Assembly: GCF_023898315.1 (NCBI RefSeq)
Contig: NC_064622.1
Location: 356,047,234 to 356,111,233, forward strand
Direction of reading: 5' to 3'
Origin: Schistocerca nitens
Taxonomy: Eukaryota; Arthropoda; Insecta; Orthoptera; Acrididae
Length of the DNA stretch: 64,000 nucleotides
The notes under the pieces were generated by a model. It was not told the origin of the DNA. It ran no database searches and was given only the letters and a program-made list of their open reading frames with translations. The stretch's first letter is position 1. Each line of letters begins with the position of its first letter. The position numbers and the translations under genes were made by a program. Below are positions 34,287 through 44,928 of this stretch, piece after piece.

Positions 34287-34633
34287 TAGTACATAGAACT
34301 TGCCCCCGCACCCCTGTGGAGAGAGAGCTGTGCCCACATGATGCTGGGTACTGCAGCACTGACAGGTGTCCACATGGTAGAAGTGCATCCCCCAGGCAGA
34401 CACAGGGGTATCCCAAGGCGCAGGGAGCTCATGGTAGCTGCAGTCTGGTCCCTGTCATGCAGGACTCGGCGACTGATGAGATCGTGGACTGTCCAGGTGT
34501 GACCTGGAGTGGGCAGAGCAAGATTGAAAAGAAAAAGCAGATACAGGGTAGCTCATCGCAACAGGGCTGATGGCGCAGAGCCATTGAAAGTGAGAGAGGG
34601 ACAGCAAGGGAGGAGCACAGATGGAATAGGGTG

Positions 34634-34815
34634 AGCACCACAGGAATCCATTGTGTGCAAAGCTGGCAGAAGATCCAATGTATAGGAGCGTGGAAGCAAG
34701 GGAGTACAGCACCAGAGAATACCATTATGTGCAAAGCCACCAGAGGAGCCTATATGGAGGAGCATGGAAAGAAGAGGCTGGAGCACCACAAGAGTCTGCT
34801 GTGCTTCAACCTGCC
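34634..34815 (+). repeat. 74-bp tandem repeat, about 2.5 units
   Basis: Units begin AGCACCA at 34634, 34708 and 34782. The first two share CCATT[G/A]TGTGCAAAGC and a later GGAGC[G/A]TGGAA. Confidence 0.75.
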
Positions 34816-35608
34816 AAAGTGTGCGGTTGAGCAGAAAGAAAAGAAGCATAGAGTTGGAACTTGGTTAAGGGATGAGGAATAGATGTTACTTCAGAGAGCC
34901 AGGGAGGCTGGCAGAGACCAGAATTAGAGAACTGCAGCAGTGGTGTCTGGAAGAGGCTGACCCTGCAGGTGCCCCAGCGATGACATATGGTGCCACTTGC
35001 TTGATGAGTTCTGGAGAGCCATCCAGATGGAGGCGGCACAGGGCGTGTCTTGCCGGAAAGGTTTTCCATTGTATGGTTAGCTGTGCGTGGTGCAGGCATA
35101 GCAACAAAACCAGAACAAGGGATGCTGAGTTGGAGGTATGCCAGACATACTGTAATGAGAGTCACACATTAGTGCATCAAGAATATGGAAAGAATGATGG
35201 AAAAAAAGCAATGTCTACATGTGCAGCTGCGTAAAGATCTGTTCAAATTGTCTGAGAACCTTGATGCTAATGACAGACAATGGAACATTGCAAATGTAGA
35301 ACCTCATTGCTAACAGAAATGTGATGTCATAAATATGCAAACTTTGTACCAGCCACAGAAGTGTACATTGCAAACATGGGACTTCGTCACCAGCGATAGA
35401 AATGTTATTTGTTGTAATGGGCTTTGGTAAGTAGACATAAAAATTGTTTAAGGTTTATTTGTGTGAAATTACTAGTCTTGAGCATGCATAGAAATTTATA
35501 ACATCTGTAATCTTTTGGAAACAAGCAGTTCTAGTCTTTATGACACAGTTATTGTGGGTACTGGAATCAGATCAGTACATAAAATCAGATCATGTTACAA
35601 AATATGAG

Positions 35609-36502
35609 AACTATCCAGAAAGCAACAGACATTTTTAGTCTGTTGCAGCAGTTGGCAGGGCCACAGCTGCCATCCTGGTGCCATAACTTTCCACGATTCA
35701 GTATACATCCAGCAATGGTAGCGTGCGGTTTGCATCTCTGCTGATTTGCTTTCTGTGATGTGTTATAAAATATGTGCACTTGTGAGATGCCTTCTCTGGT
35801 TAGGTTCTTGTTGGCAAAAAACTGCAAACCAATTGAAATGTATCACAATCTGTGTGATAAGGATGGAAAAGGAATAATGAGTGAAAGTCAAGTGAGGCAA
35901 TGGTACATTGATTTTAAAAATGGTGATATCATTTATCACTATGAGGACTGCAATGGTAGGCCTAGCTTTCTGACTGATGAACTGTTGAGAAAAATCAACA
36001 ATAAAATTTGTGAAAATCATCATTTCATGATTATGACACTGATGAAGTTAAGGCGGGTGACGACATAAAAGAAGCATCGGGCAAAATTTAGCACAAAAAT
36101 TTTGTTTTTTTCATAACAACGCACATCCACATACGACTAGTTGTACCCGAGAGCTCCTATGGCCTTATGCATGGGCGATGTTTGATCACCCACCATACAG
36201 TCCGTATTTGGTGCCAAGCAACTGTCACCTCCTCCCACCAATGAAGACATGGCTCACTACACAACACTTTGATACTGATGTGCAACTGCATGCCGATATA
36301 AACCAATGGTTGCAATTGCAGGTGGCAGATTTCTACAGAGGTGATATTAAAAAACTTGTGCCACGATATAAGTGCCTCCATTTGAATGGCAGATATATAG
36401 AAAAATACCTGAAGACTGTACCTTTAAAATGTATGTAATAAAATTTGGTTTTTCCATATTGTTGATGTTTTATTTCAAAACAATGGTTATTTTCAGGATA
36501 GC
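35609..36502 (+). mobile_element. Mariner-like transposon with internal deletion
   Basis: The ends are imperfect inverted repeats: ACTATCCAGAAAGCAAC at 35610 and, on the minus strand, GCTATCCTGAAAATAACC from 36502. The body of about 890 bp is shorter than an autonomous mariner (about 1.3 kb) because the middle of the transposase is gone. TA duplications are not clear at these limits. Confidence 0.7.
35772..36437 (+). pseudogene. Mariner transposase, catalytic core deleted and both remaining Asp positions changed
   Basis: The N-terminal part (35790-36060) reads PSLVRFLLAKNCKPIEMYHN, SESQVRQWYIDFKNG, NGRPSFLTDEL and NNKICENHHF. This is the mariner HTH region. The sequence then jumps to FFHNNAHPHT (about 36108-36136) where the family has a DNARPH box, and FDHPPYSPYLVPSNCHLL (about 36180-36237) where it has SPDLAPSD. 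The second catalytic Asp is Asn and the third position is Asn too. The tail YRGDIKKLVPRYKCL...IEKYLK is standard. About 120 residues between the HTH and the DNARPH box are missing. Confidence 0.85.
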
Positions 36503-36579
36503 CTTCACAGCTACAAATTGGAGAAATAAGAAATATGAAATTCAGGTGGAGTAAGATGAATGCGAAGAGGTGGTTGGAA

Positions 36580-37085
36580 TAATAAGGAAGAATGAAATCA
36601 TGATTATGAGTAGAAAGATGTAGAGGATTAGCGCAGGCCTTGCATTGATAGCAGAACAGCTGAAAAATAATGCTGATGGCTTCAAATATATTGGATGTGT
36701 AGTGGAAACAAGTAGAAGAAATTGTGAGAAAGTCAGTAAGAGAACAACATAACAGTATCATTTCTGAAAAGTGTCCAGGAGTTTGGTGTGCAAGAAAGAT
36801 GACCCATGGCAAATCAATGGAATACTATTTATCCCACTGTTTTGCTATCGTTACAAATGCTTTTGTAAACTGAAGAATGAAGAAAACTGGTTGAAGTAAG
36901 ATTCAAGCATGTGAAATGAAATTTTGCAGAAGCAGATTTGGAGTAACAAGAATAGACACAGTAATAATTGTAGAGATCAAGGAGATAGTAAAGAAAATGA
37001 CCTTACGAGAACAGATAGAATCAGCAGGTCTCAAGAGGTATGAATGTGTAAAGAGAATGGCATGTGATAGAATATCATGGACTGT
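36580..37085 (+). pseudogene. LINE ORF2 C-terminal scrap
   Basis: Frames around 36680-36730 read GFKYIGCVVE (normally FKYLGS.I). 36785-36850 reads KKDDPWQINGILFIPLFCYRY, and 36916-37060 reads MKFCRSRFGVTRIDTV then LREQIESAGLKRYECVKRM. The order matches the post-RT region of LINEs (EMKFLR...GVTR.D....E.I.......L...I....L...GH..RM). Very decayed. Confidence 0.5.
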
Positions 37086-38149
37086 TATAAATTATGAGTA
37101 TCTTTGGAAGTCAGATCTGGAAGCTGGACAGATCTGGAGTAATTCAACAAGAGTTCCTGACCATTCTTTAACCTACCAGCCGTCTTCCAAAATTGTGTCC
37201 CCAGCGCAGAAGACAGCTCGTTGGTCATGGGATCTTCTTTGGCAGATGCTGCTACGCTGTCAATTAAAACCTGTGATTGTACTTTTTGCGGGATGCCAGT
37301 TGCCCAAGTTACTCTCTGTATCTACAGAGGGCAAATTCTGTAGTATTGACAATGATGGTAGGCGACACTTTTCATTAATGTATCCAGTTGGGATATTATT
37401 CAAATATTCACACACGTACACTGTCTTACAACGCTCAACATGGCTCTTCAGTACGCACTAGACAGAGTGAGTACTACATACTAACTCACAACTAAGTTAT
37501 GCCTGATAAAGAGTATAACATGTCCGGCTCTGAAGAACATCCAAAACAGAGTGACTATTTCTACTGACATCTAAGTAACGAACGATACTGAAATACGTGT
37601 CCGACCCTCTAGGATGTCCAAAACAGAGATACTTGTTGGGCCCTCCAGAATACCCAAAACAGCATGACTAGCGCAGCCGAAGTACTTCATCTCCCAGGTG
37701 CGCCAAAGCGACCCAAAGGTGTCTGACGCACTTCCGTTGCAATATCGTTGCTCTTATGTTTCTCAAAATAAGTGAAATTTATTAAACAGAAACGATTGAC
37801 TCGTAAGGTAACCATGAGGTATTGTCATACTAAAAACTGGGTAAATGCAATGAAAATTATATAAATAATTAATAAGAGAAGTTAGGCGTTTTGGCACCTA
37901 GCACCCAAATGTGCCGACCAATCACAAGCAAATTCAGTACAACTGGCAGACTCTCCCATGGGACTGGTACATTCTGTACCATCTGTCGCTTGTACCTCAC
38001 TCAACTTTTGTACCATAGGTTACTTCATATGTATCAAACTGTATCAAGGCTAGCTTCTAGCAAAATAAAGTACTGGTGGCCACAGCCAGGAATATCACAC
38101 TATCTAAAAAGTAACATCCCTGTAAATAAAATCCTGAAATAATTAAAGC
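37086..38149. other. Spacer with a thrice-repeated short motif
   Basis: Variants of CCAAAACAG follow ATGTC/ACATC/AATAC at about 37538, 37612 and 37648, each preceded by a CCCTC/CTCT stretch. No gene recognised; it might be part of a degraded LTR. Confidence 0.35.
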
Positions 38150-38410
38150 AATTTTATTAGAAAAATCTTAAATTTCAGATTTGTATTACTTTGCTACATA
38201 GTCATCATTCGGATTTAAGTATTTATAATGTCTTTTAATGTATTGGAAAGTTCCCTTTGCATAAAATTTGCCGCCTGAGATTGCAGCCAGCATGAGACTA
38301 GCATCTTGAAGTTATTTGTCAGTCACAGAATTATACCCAAGCCCTCTTCATGTGCATGGAAGTCACTTGGAGACAAACCTGGACTGTACAGCAGAACTTA
38401 GGTCCCACTT
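38150..38410 (-). pseudogene. Mariner-like transposase C-terminal fragment
   Basis: The minus strand reads LLYSPGLSPSDFHAHEEGLG, the block around the third catalytic Asp (SPDLxPSDFHxF), with the upstream Asp of SPDL changed to Gly and SDFH kept. After a frameshift it reads GGKFYAKGTFQYIKRHYKYL and NDDYVAK, the family C terminus. Upstream parts are missing; no TIR pair seen. It belongs to a different mariner lineage from 35609-36502. Confidence 0.65.
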
Positions 38411-38550
38411 GAATTGATGAATCAGTTCTTTTTTTCTACTACTCTCTTCTTCCTCGTACTGGTACATTTTGTCCAAAAACTCACACTCAACCAACACTTG
38501 ACATCTGGATTAGTTTTCTTTATTCAGTGATGTAAAGTATTCATGTGTGT

Positions 38551-41500
38551 TGTTGTTGTTGTAGTGGTCTTCAGTCCTGAGACTGGTTTGATGCAGCTCT
38601 CCAAGCCACTCTATCCTGTGCAAGCCTATTCATCTCCCAGTACCTACTGCAACCTACATCCTTTTGAATCTGCTTGGTGTATTCATCTCTTGGTCTCGCT
38701 CTACGATTTTTACCCTCCACGCTGCCCTCCAATACTAAATTTGTGATCCCTTGATGCCTCAGAACATGTCCTACCAACCGATTCCTTCTTCTAGTCAAGT
38801 TGTGCCACAAACTCCTCTTCTCCCCAATCCTATTCAGTACCTCCTCATTAGTTATGTGATCTACCCATCTAATCTTCAGCATTCTTCTGTAGCACCACAT
38901 TTCGAAAGCTTCTATTCTCTTCTTGTCCAAACTATTTATCGTCCATGTTTCACTTCCATACATGGCTACACTCCATACAAATACTTTCATAAACGACTTC
39001 CTGACACCTAAATCTATACTCGATGTTAACAAATTTCTCTTCTTCAGAAACGATTTCCTTGCCATTGCCAGTCTACATTTTATATCCTCTCTACTTCGAC
39101 CATCATCAGTTATTTTACTCCCTAAATAGCAAAACTCCTTTACTACTTTAAGTGTCTCATTTCCTAATCTAATCCCCTCAGCATCACACGATTTAATTTG
39201 ACTACATTCCATTATCCTCGTTTTGCTTTTGTTGATGTTCATCTTATATCCACCTTTCAAGACACTGTCCATTCCGTTCAACTGCTCTTCCAAGTCCTTT
39301 GCTGTCTCTGACAGAATTACAATGTCATCGGCGAACCTCAAAGTTTTTACTTCTTCTCCATGAATTTTAATACCTACTCCGAATTTTTCTTTTGTTTCCT
39401 TTACTGCTTGCTCAATATACAGATTGAATAACATCGGGGAGAGGCTACAACCCTGTCTCACTCCTTTCCCAACCACTGCTTCCCTTTCATGCCCCTCGAC
39501 TCTTATAACTGCCATCTGGTTTCTGTACAAATTGTAAATAGCCTTTCGCTCCTTGTATTTTACCCCTGCCACCTTCAGAATTTGAAAGAGGGTATTCCAG
39601 TTAACGTTGTCAAAAGCTTTCTCTAAGTCTACAAATGCTAGAAACGTACGTTTGCCTTTTCTTAATCTTTCTTCTAAGATAAGTTGTAAGGTTAGTATTG
39701 CCTCACGTGTTCCAACATTTCTACGAAATCCAAACTGATCTTCCCCAAGGTCCGCTTCTACCAGTTTTTCCATTCGTCTGTAAAGAATTCGCGTTAGTAT
39801 TTTGCAGCTGTGACTTATTAAACTGATAGTTCGGTAATTTTCACATCTGTCAACACCTGCTTTCTTTGGGATTGGAATTATTATATTCTTCTTGAAGTCT
39901 GTGGGTATTTCGCCTGTCTCATGCATCTTGCTCACCAGATGGTAGAGTTTTGTCATGACTGGCTCTCCCAAGGCCATCAGTAGTTCTAATGGAATGTTGT
40001 CTACTCCCGGGGCCTTGTTTCGACTCAGGTCTTTCAGTGCTCTGTCAAACTCTTCACGCAGTATCTTATCTCCCATTTCATCTTCATCTACATCCTCTTC
40101 CATTTCCATAATATTGTCCTCAAGTGCATCGCCCTTGTATAAACCCTCTATATACTCCTTCCACCTTTCTGCCTTCCCTTCTTTACTTAGAACTGGGTTG
40201 CCATCTGAGCTCTTGTTGTTCATACAAGTGGTTCTCTTCTCTCCAAAGGTCTCTTTAATTTTCCTGTAGGCAGTATCTATCTTACCCCTAGTGAGACAAG
40301 CCTCTACATCCTTACATTTGTCCTCTAGCCATGCCTGCTTAGCCATTTTGCACTTCCTGTCAATCTCATTTTTTAGACGAATGTATTCCTTTTTGCCTGC
40401 TTCATTTACTGCATTTTTATATTTTCTCCTTTCATCAATTAAATTCAATATTTCTTCTGTTACCCAAGGATTTCTATTAGCCCTCGTCTTTTTACCTACT
40501 TGATCCTCTGCTGCCTTCACTACTTCATCCCTCAGAGCTACCCATTCTTCTTGTACTGTATTTCTTTCCCCCATTCCTGTCAATTGTTCCCTTATGCTCT
40601 CCCTGAAACTCTCTACAACCTCTGGTTCTTTCAGTTTATCCATGTCCCATCTCCTTAAATTCCCACCTTTTTGCAGTTTCTTCAGTTTCAATCTGCAGTT
40701 CATAACCAATAGATTGTGGTCAGAATCCACATCTGCCCCTGGAAATGTCTTACAATTTAAAACCTGGTTCCTAAATCTCTGTCTTACCATTATATAATCT
40801 ATCTGATACCTTTTAGTATCTCCAGGATTCTTCCAGGTATACAACCTTCTTTTATGATTCTTGAACCAAGTGTTAGCTATGATTAAGTTATGCTCTGTGC
40901 AAAATTCTACAAGGCGGCTTCCTCTTTCATTTCTTCCCCCCAATCCATATTCACTTACTATGTTTCCTTCTCTCCCTTTTCCTACTGACGAATTCCAGTC
41001 ACCCATGACTATTAAATTTTCATCTCCCTTCACTACCTGAATAATTTCTTTTATCTCGTCATACATTTCATCAATTTCTTCATCATCTGCAGAGCTAGTT
41101 GGCATATAAACCTGTACTACTATAGTAGGCATGGGCTTTGTGTCTATCTTGGCCACAATAATGCGTTCACTATGCTGTTTGTAGTAGCTAACCCGCACTC
41201 CTATTTTTTTATTCATTATTAAACCTACTCCTGCATTACCCCTATTTGATTTTGTATTTATAACCCTGTAATCACCTGACCAAAAGTCTTGTTCCTCCTG
41301 CCACTGAACTTCACTAATTCCCACTATATCTAACTTTAACCTATCCATTTCCCTTTTTAAATTTTCTAACCTACCTGCTCGATTAAGGGATCTGACATTC
41401 CACGCTCCGATCCGTAGAATGCCAGTTTTCTTTCTCCTGATAACGATGTCCTCTTGAGTAGTCCCCACCCGGAGATCCGAATGGGGGACTATTTTACCTC

Positions 41501-41784
41501 CGGAATATTTTACCCAAGAGGATGCCATCATCATTTAATCATACAGTAAAGCTGCATGTCCTCGGGAAAAATTACGGCTGTAATTTCCCCTTGCTTTCAG
41601 CCGTTCGCAGTACCAGCACAGCAAGGCCGTTTTGGTTAATGTTACAAGGCCAGATCAGTCAATCATCCAGACTGTTGCCCCTGCAACTACTGAAAAGGCT
41701 GCTGCCCCTCTTCAGGAACCACATGTTTGTCTGGCCTCTCAACAGATACCCCTCCGTTGTGGTTGCACCTACGGTACGGCCATC
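38551..41784 (-). mobile_element. RTE-type LINE, near full length (copy 1)
   Basis: Minus-strand element. The 5' UTR (about 41535-41784) is shared with copy 2 at 53750-53998; about 60 bases of 5' end present in copy 2 are missing. One long ORF follows, then a very short 3' end with GAAGACCACTACAACAACAA directly after the stop. No poly(A) but ACA repeats, as usual for RTE elements. The flanks TGTGTGT at 38544-38550 and 41785-41791 may be the target-site duplication, but they are low-complexity. Confidence 0.85.
38571..41534 (-). CDS. RTE LINE polyprotein: apurinic endonuclease plus reverse transcriptase (intact 987 aa)
   Basis: It starts at ATG 41534 (MMMASSWVKYSGGK). Residues about 40-285 form the APE-type endonuclease: GAWNVRSLN, ISEVQW (catalytic Glu), VMGDWNSSVG (Asp/Asn), IDYIMV, and VDSDHNLLV (terminal Asp-His). 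Residues about 530-780 are the reverse transcriptase: NYRTISLISHSCKILTRIL, FLAFVDLEKAFDNVNW (motif A, catalytic Asp), GVRQGCSLSPMLFNLYIEQ (motif B), and LRFADDIVIL (motif C, both Asp). The C-terminal region has MYGSETWT, MWCYRRMLKIRW and LVGHVLRH. No stop or frameshift; all catalytic residues I can see are present. Proteins of this type nick genomic DNA and reverse-transcribe their own RNA at the nick. This copy could be competent, or close to it, apart from its shortened 5' end. Antisense frames over it are shadows. Confidence 0.93.
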   Translation of the reverse strand: MMMASSWVKYSGGKIVPHSDLRVGTTQEDIVIRRKKTGILRIGAWNVRSLNRAGRLENLKREMDRLKLDIVGISEVQWQEEQDFWSGDYRVINTKSNRGNAGVGLIMNKKIGVRVSYYKQHSERIIVAKIDTKPMPTIVVQVYMPTSSADDEEIDEMYDEIKEIIQVVKGDENLIVMGDWNSSVGKGREGNIVSEYGLGGRNERGSRLVEFCTEHNLIIANTWFKNHKRRLYTWKNPGDTKRYQIDYIMVRQRFRNQVLNCKTFPGADVDSDHNLLVMNCRLKLKKLQKGGNLRRWDMDKLKEPEVVESFRESIREQLTGMGERNTVQEEWVALRDEVVKAAEDQVGKKTRANRNPWVTEEILNLIDERRKYKNAVNEAGKKEYIRLKNEIDRKCKMAKQAWLEDKCKDVEACLTRGKIDTAYRKIKETFGEKRTTCMNNKSSDGNPVLSKEGKAERWKEYIEGLYKGDALEDNIMEMEEDVDEDEMGDKILREEFDRALKDLSRNKAPGVDNIPLELLMALGEPVMTKLYHLVSKMHETGEIPTDFKKNIIIPIPKKAGVDRCENYRTISLISHSCKILTRILYRRMEKLVEADLGEDQFGFRRNVGTREAILTLQLILEERLRKGKRTFLAFVDLEKAFDNVNWNTLFQILKVAGVKYKERKAIYNLYRNQMAVIRVEGHEREAVVGKGVRQGCSLSPMLFNLYIEQAVKETKEKFGVGIKIHGEEVKTLRFADDIVILSETAKDLEEQLNGMDSVLKGGYKMNINKSKTRIMECSQIKSCDAEGIRLGNETLKVVKEFCYLGSKITDDGRSREDIKCRLAMARKSFLKKRNLLTSSIDLGVRKSFMKVFVWSVAMYGSETWTINSLDKKRIEAFEMWCYRRMLKIRWVDHITNEEVLNRIGEKRSLWHNLTRRRNRLVGHVLRHQGITNLVLEGSVEGKNRRARPRDEYTKQIQKDVGCSRYWEMNRLAQDRVAWRAASNQSQD

Positions 41785-41858
41785 TGTGTGTATAAATAGA
41801 TAAACTGAAAACTGCTCCCTCATGATAAATTTGTATTGGATGATTTATTGCCAATGGA

Positions 41859-42053
41859 ATGGAAATTAATTTAAAGTTGGTGAAGATTTCACCTATATTT
41901 TCAACAGTTAAAAGAAAGGTATCAAAATTTAACTGTGGCCATATTTCTGTTGAAGGTGATCCTTGCGGAGGATCTCCCACAGCTGCAACCACAGATGAAA
42001 ACATTAAGAAATTTGACCTAGTAACACTGGAAAATTTACTTACATTTAATTAA
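41859..42053 (+). pseudogene. Mariner-like transposase N-terminal scrap
   Basis: 64 codons including VSKFNCGHISVEGDPCGGSP and TATTDENIKK, matching the mariner HTH-linker pattern 'FkxGxxSxxDxpRxGRPstatTdEni'. The Arg of the GRP motif is lost. No catalytic part. Confidence 0.55.
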
Positions 42054-42870
42054 TGAATTTTTGGAGTATCAGCCCTTTTCATCAGATTTGACACCCTCGA
42101 TTTTTCACCAGTTCCCACACTGATAGTTTTTGGACAGCCTATATCAACCTAAAAGTTAGCTATGTTGAAAAATATATCTGACAACAACAAAAAGTATATT
42201 TCACTAAGAATCTTTCACCTTACCCTCATAGTTACATCACAAACTCATGTTAAACAAAATAAAATTATTATAAGAATATGTTTGCAAGAATCAACATTCT
42301 GTGCATTGAACTATTGGAGAACATTTAGCTTTGACTTTTGTAAAGAAATTAATAAAAAAATGATTCTTAACATCTCTCTATACATTTGCTGCCTGGATGT
42401 ATTGTGGCAAATCAGAGACCGAAATTACAAATCCTGTCTTTTAAAGTTGAAACTGAAGAAAACCGAGCTAATTTTAAATTGTTAAAGACAATGCAATAAT
42501 TTGCTAATAAAAGACGGAAATAGTTATATGCAGAACTGAAAAGTAACTGAAGTCTTTTGATAAAAACAAAAAGTAGGATTCTCTTCAAACTGGCGTTTAC
42601 CGCAGGTCCTTGGAGCAACATCGCATGTCCTGTGGTTGGCATAAAATTGAAGTCTGTTAGGTCTGACATACAGGACTAAAAAAACTGTTTTGCTTATATC
42701 CGTTTATTGTGGAGTTTTGCAAAGTGTTTTGTACTTGCATATGAAATCTTTCTTTGAACACAAATGATTCCTCATTGACTATGTGAGCTACAGCTAATAC
42801 CTTACGAAATAAGATCCAGAAAGCATTTGACATGTTTGATTGCCATTTACAATACATGTTTTATTTATAA
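42054..42870. other. Spacer
   Basis: AT-rich, no feature recognised. Confidence 0.4.
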
Positions 42871-42879
42871 GTAAAAATT

Positions 42880-44042
42880 GTTGTTGTTTTGGTCTTCAGT
42901 CCGAGGACTGATTTGATGCAGCTCTCCATGCCACTCTATCCTGTGCGAGATGCTTCATCCCCCCCCCCCCCCTCCCCTCCCCCTCTTCCCTGCAGTATTA
43001 AACAGGTGATTCTTGATGTCTCAGAATGTGCCTTTTCAATCAATTTGGTCAAATTTCTTTTCTTCCCAGTTCTATTCAATACCTACTCATACATTATGTG
43101 ATTGACCCACCTGATCTTCAAAATTCTTCTTAGCATCGCATTTTGAAAGCTTCCTTCTCTTTTTGTCAAAGCTGTTTATTGTGCATGCATCACTTGCATA
43201 TATGGCAACACTTAAAACAAATACCTTCAGGAAAGACTTCCTAATGCTGTATATTTGATGTTAACAAATTTCTCTTCTTCAGAAATGCCTTTCTTGCCAT
43301 TGCCAATCTGCATTTTATATCCTCTGTTCTTCAACCATCACCAGTTTTTTGCTGCCAAAACAGCAAAGCTCATCTACTGCTGTAAGTGTCTCGTTTTGTG
43401 ATCTAATTCTCTTAGCATTACCTGATTTAATTCAACTACATTCCATTATCCATGTTTTGCTCTTGTTGATATCATCCTTTCAGGACACTATCCATTCCAT
43501 TCGACTGCTCTTCCATGTATGTTACTGCCTCTGACAGAATTACAATTTCATTGACAGACCTCAAAGGTTTTATTTCTTCTCCCTGTATTTTAATTCCTAC
43601 TCCAAATTTTTCTTTGGTCTCATTTACTGTTTGTTCCATGTACAGATTGAATAACTTCGGGGATTGGCTGCAACCCTGTCTCACTTCCTTGTCCACTGCT
43701 GCTTCTCTTTCGTGCCCCTTGACTAGCATTCTAGTTAACATTGTCAAAAGTTTTCTGTAAGTTTACAAATGTTGTAAACATAGGTGCCTTTCCTTAACCT
43801 ATCTTCTAAGATAAATTGTAGGGCCGGTATTGCCTCACGTGTTCCTTCATTTCTTCGAAATACAAACTGATATTCACCAAGGTCGGCTTTCACCAATGTT
43901 AGTATTTTGCAACCATGACTTATTAAACTGGTAAATTGGTAATTTTCACATTTGCTTTCTTGGGAGAGCCAGCCATGAAAAACTATTCCATCTGGTGTCA
44001 AAGGTATATGAGACAGGTGAAATAGTCTCAGACTTGAATAAG
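42880..44042 (-). mobile_element. Old RTE LINE copy with 5' inversion (copy 3)
   Basis: The 3' end (AACAACAA adjoining GACCAAAAC, minus strand) at 42880 and body to about 43968 match copy 1, with many substitutions and a deletion near 43735. At 43969-44042 the sequence flips: it is plus-strand RTE sense, matching 55402-55480, the part immediately upstream of where the body stops. About 20 bases are lost at the junction. Flanking GTAAAAATT (42871-42879) and GTAAAGATT (44043-44051) look like a 9-bp target-site duplication with one change. Confidence 0.8.
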
Positions 44043-44051
44043 GTAAAGATT

Positions 44052-44573
44052 ATAGTTTATCATTTCCAAAATATGGGTTCTACAGGTAGAGAAATCAAGT
44101 TTTTCATGCTCATAAAATATTATAGCTAATCTTGTACTTAGGTGGTCACTTTTGCCCTGGTGTTTGAGTGATATACTCTTCCGTTATAATATTACCAAGA
44201 CTATTTCTCTCCTTGCTAAGGAAGGAACTAATAGTTCCAAAAGGTTGTATAATGTATCTACTTTAATGTTTATCCGTCAACATTACTAAAATTTTCACTT
44301 CTGAAGTTAAGTACTGGCCAGAAATTCTGTGTCATATTTCTACAATTTTGTACTTACTGATTTATGTTAGTAAATATAATTGTTTTATATTCAGTGCTTT
44401 CATATAATAGTAAAAATTATTATTAATGTCTCCTGTATATAAATTAAGCTGTATGTTGTCAGTAATGTGTCAACAAGTCTTATAGTTTGCAGAAATAAAC
44501 AACAGACTGAGTGAGGCCCAGTAAGAAAATCTGTACTGCATGATCTTAAGCTTTCCTGGGCAATCAGCTGTTT
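44052..44573. other. Spacer, 3' flank of the gypsy element
   Basis: AT-rich, nothing recognised. Confidence 0.4.
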
Positions 44574-44578
44574 GTATT

Positions 44579-44812
44579 TGTTATAACCTTTAATCACTAA
44601 TAATTTGCGTGGTTATGCACAAGTAGAAACACTAGCGGGTTACTTACTACTAACTCCGTATCTGTCATTCGACTGCCGTGCCGTGACATGCGGCCGGCGC
44701 CGTTCATAGCCAGGTGGCGCTCCCGCGCTCGGCCGAGCTGCGGAGCACCTCTATCGCCGTGTTCGTATACTGACGTAGCGGCACTTTTAAATGTCGTGGC
44801 ACTGTCACAACA
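44579..44812 (-). repeat. 3' LTR of the gypsy element
   Basis: On the minus strand it starts TGTTGTGACAGTGCC and ends GGTTATAACA, with the TG...CA ends of retroviral-type LTRs. It contains a TATA-like CATTTAAAAG near its start and ATTAAAGG near its end, a possible polyadenylation signal. Confidence 0.95.
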
Positions 44813-44826
44813 CTTTTCCCCCCTTG
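44813..44826 (-). promoter_or_regulatory. Polypurine tract for plus-strand priming
   Basis: The minus strand reads AAGGGGGGAAAAG immediately before the 3' LTR, the expected place for the polypurine tract. Confidence 0.8.
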
Positions 44827-44928
44827 AAAAAAAAACACTCACTTCCTTGGAGACACGGACAGTGCGGAGACATCCATGGCCTCTTGGGAGGCCCCGAGAA
44901 GATCCCGCGGAGAAACACGAGAGTATGG

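Larger units (their letters stand above)
33896..35590. other. GC-richer block with tandem repeats, unrecognised
   Basis: From about 33990 to 35230 the sequence is richer in G and C than its neighbours and contains two tandem-repeat tracts (34191-34286, 34634-34815). Open frames of 100-175 codons occur on both strands, but none carries a family motif or consistent codon pattern. It may be an uncharacterised repeat. Confidence 0.4.

Noticed and set aside
38543..40797. Plus-strand open frames over the RTE element
   Set aside because: They are antisense shadows of the 987-codon minus-strand LINE ORF, which carries all the conserved motifs.
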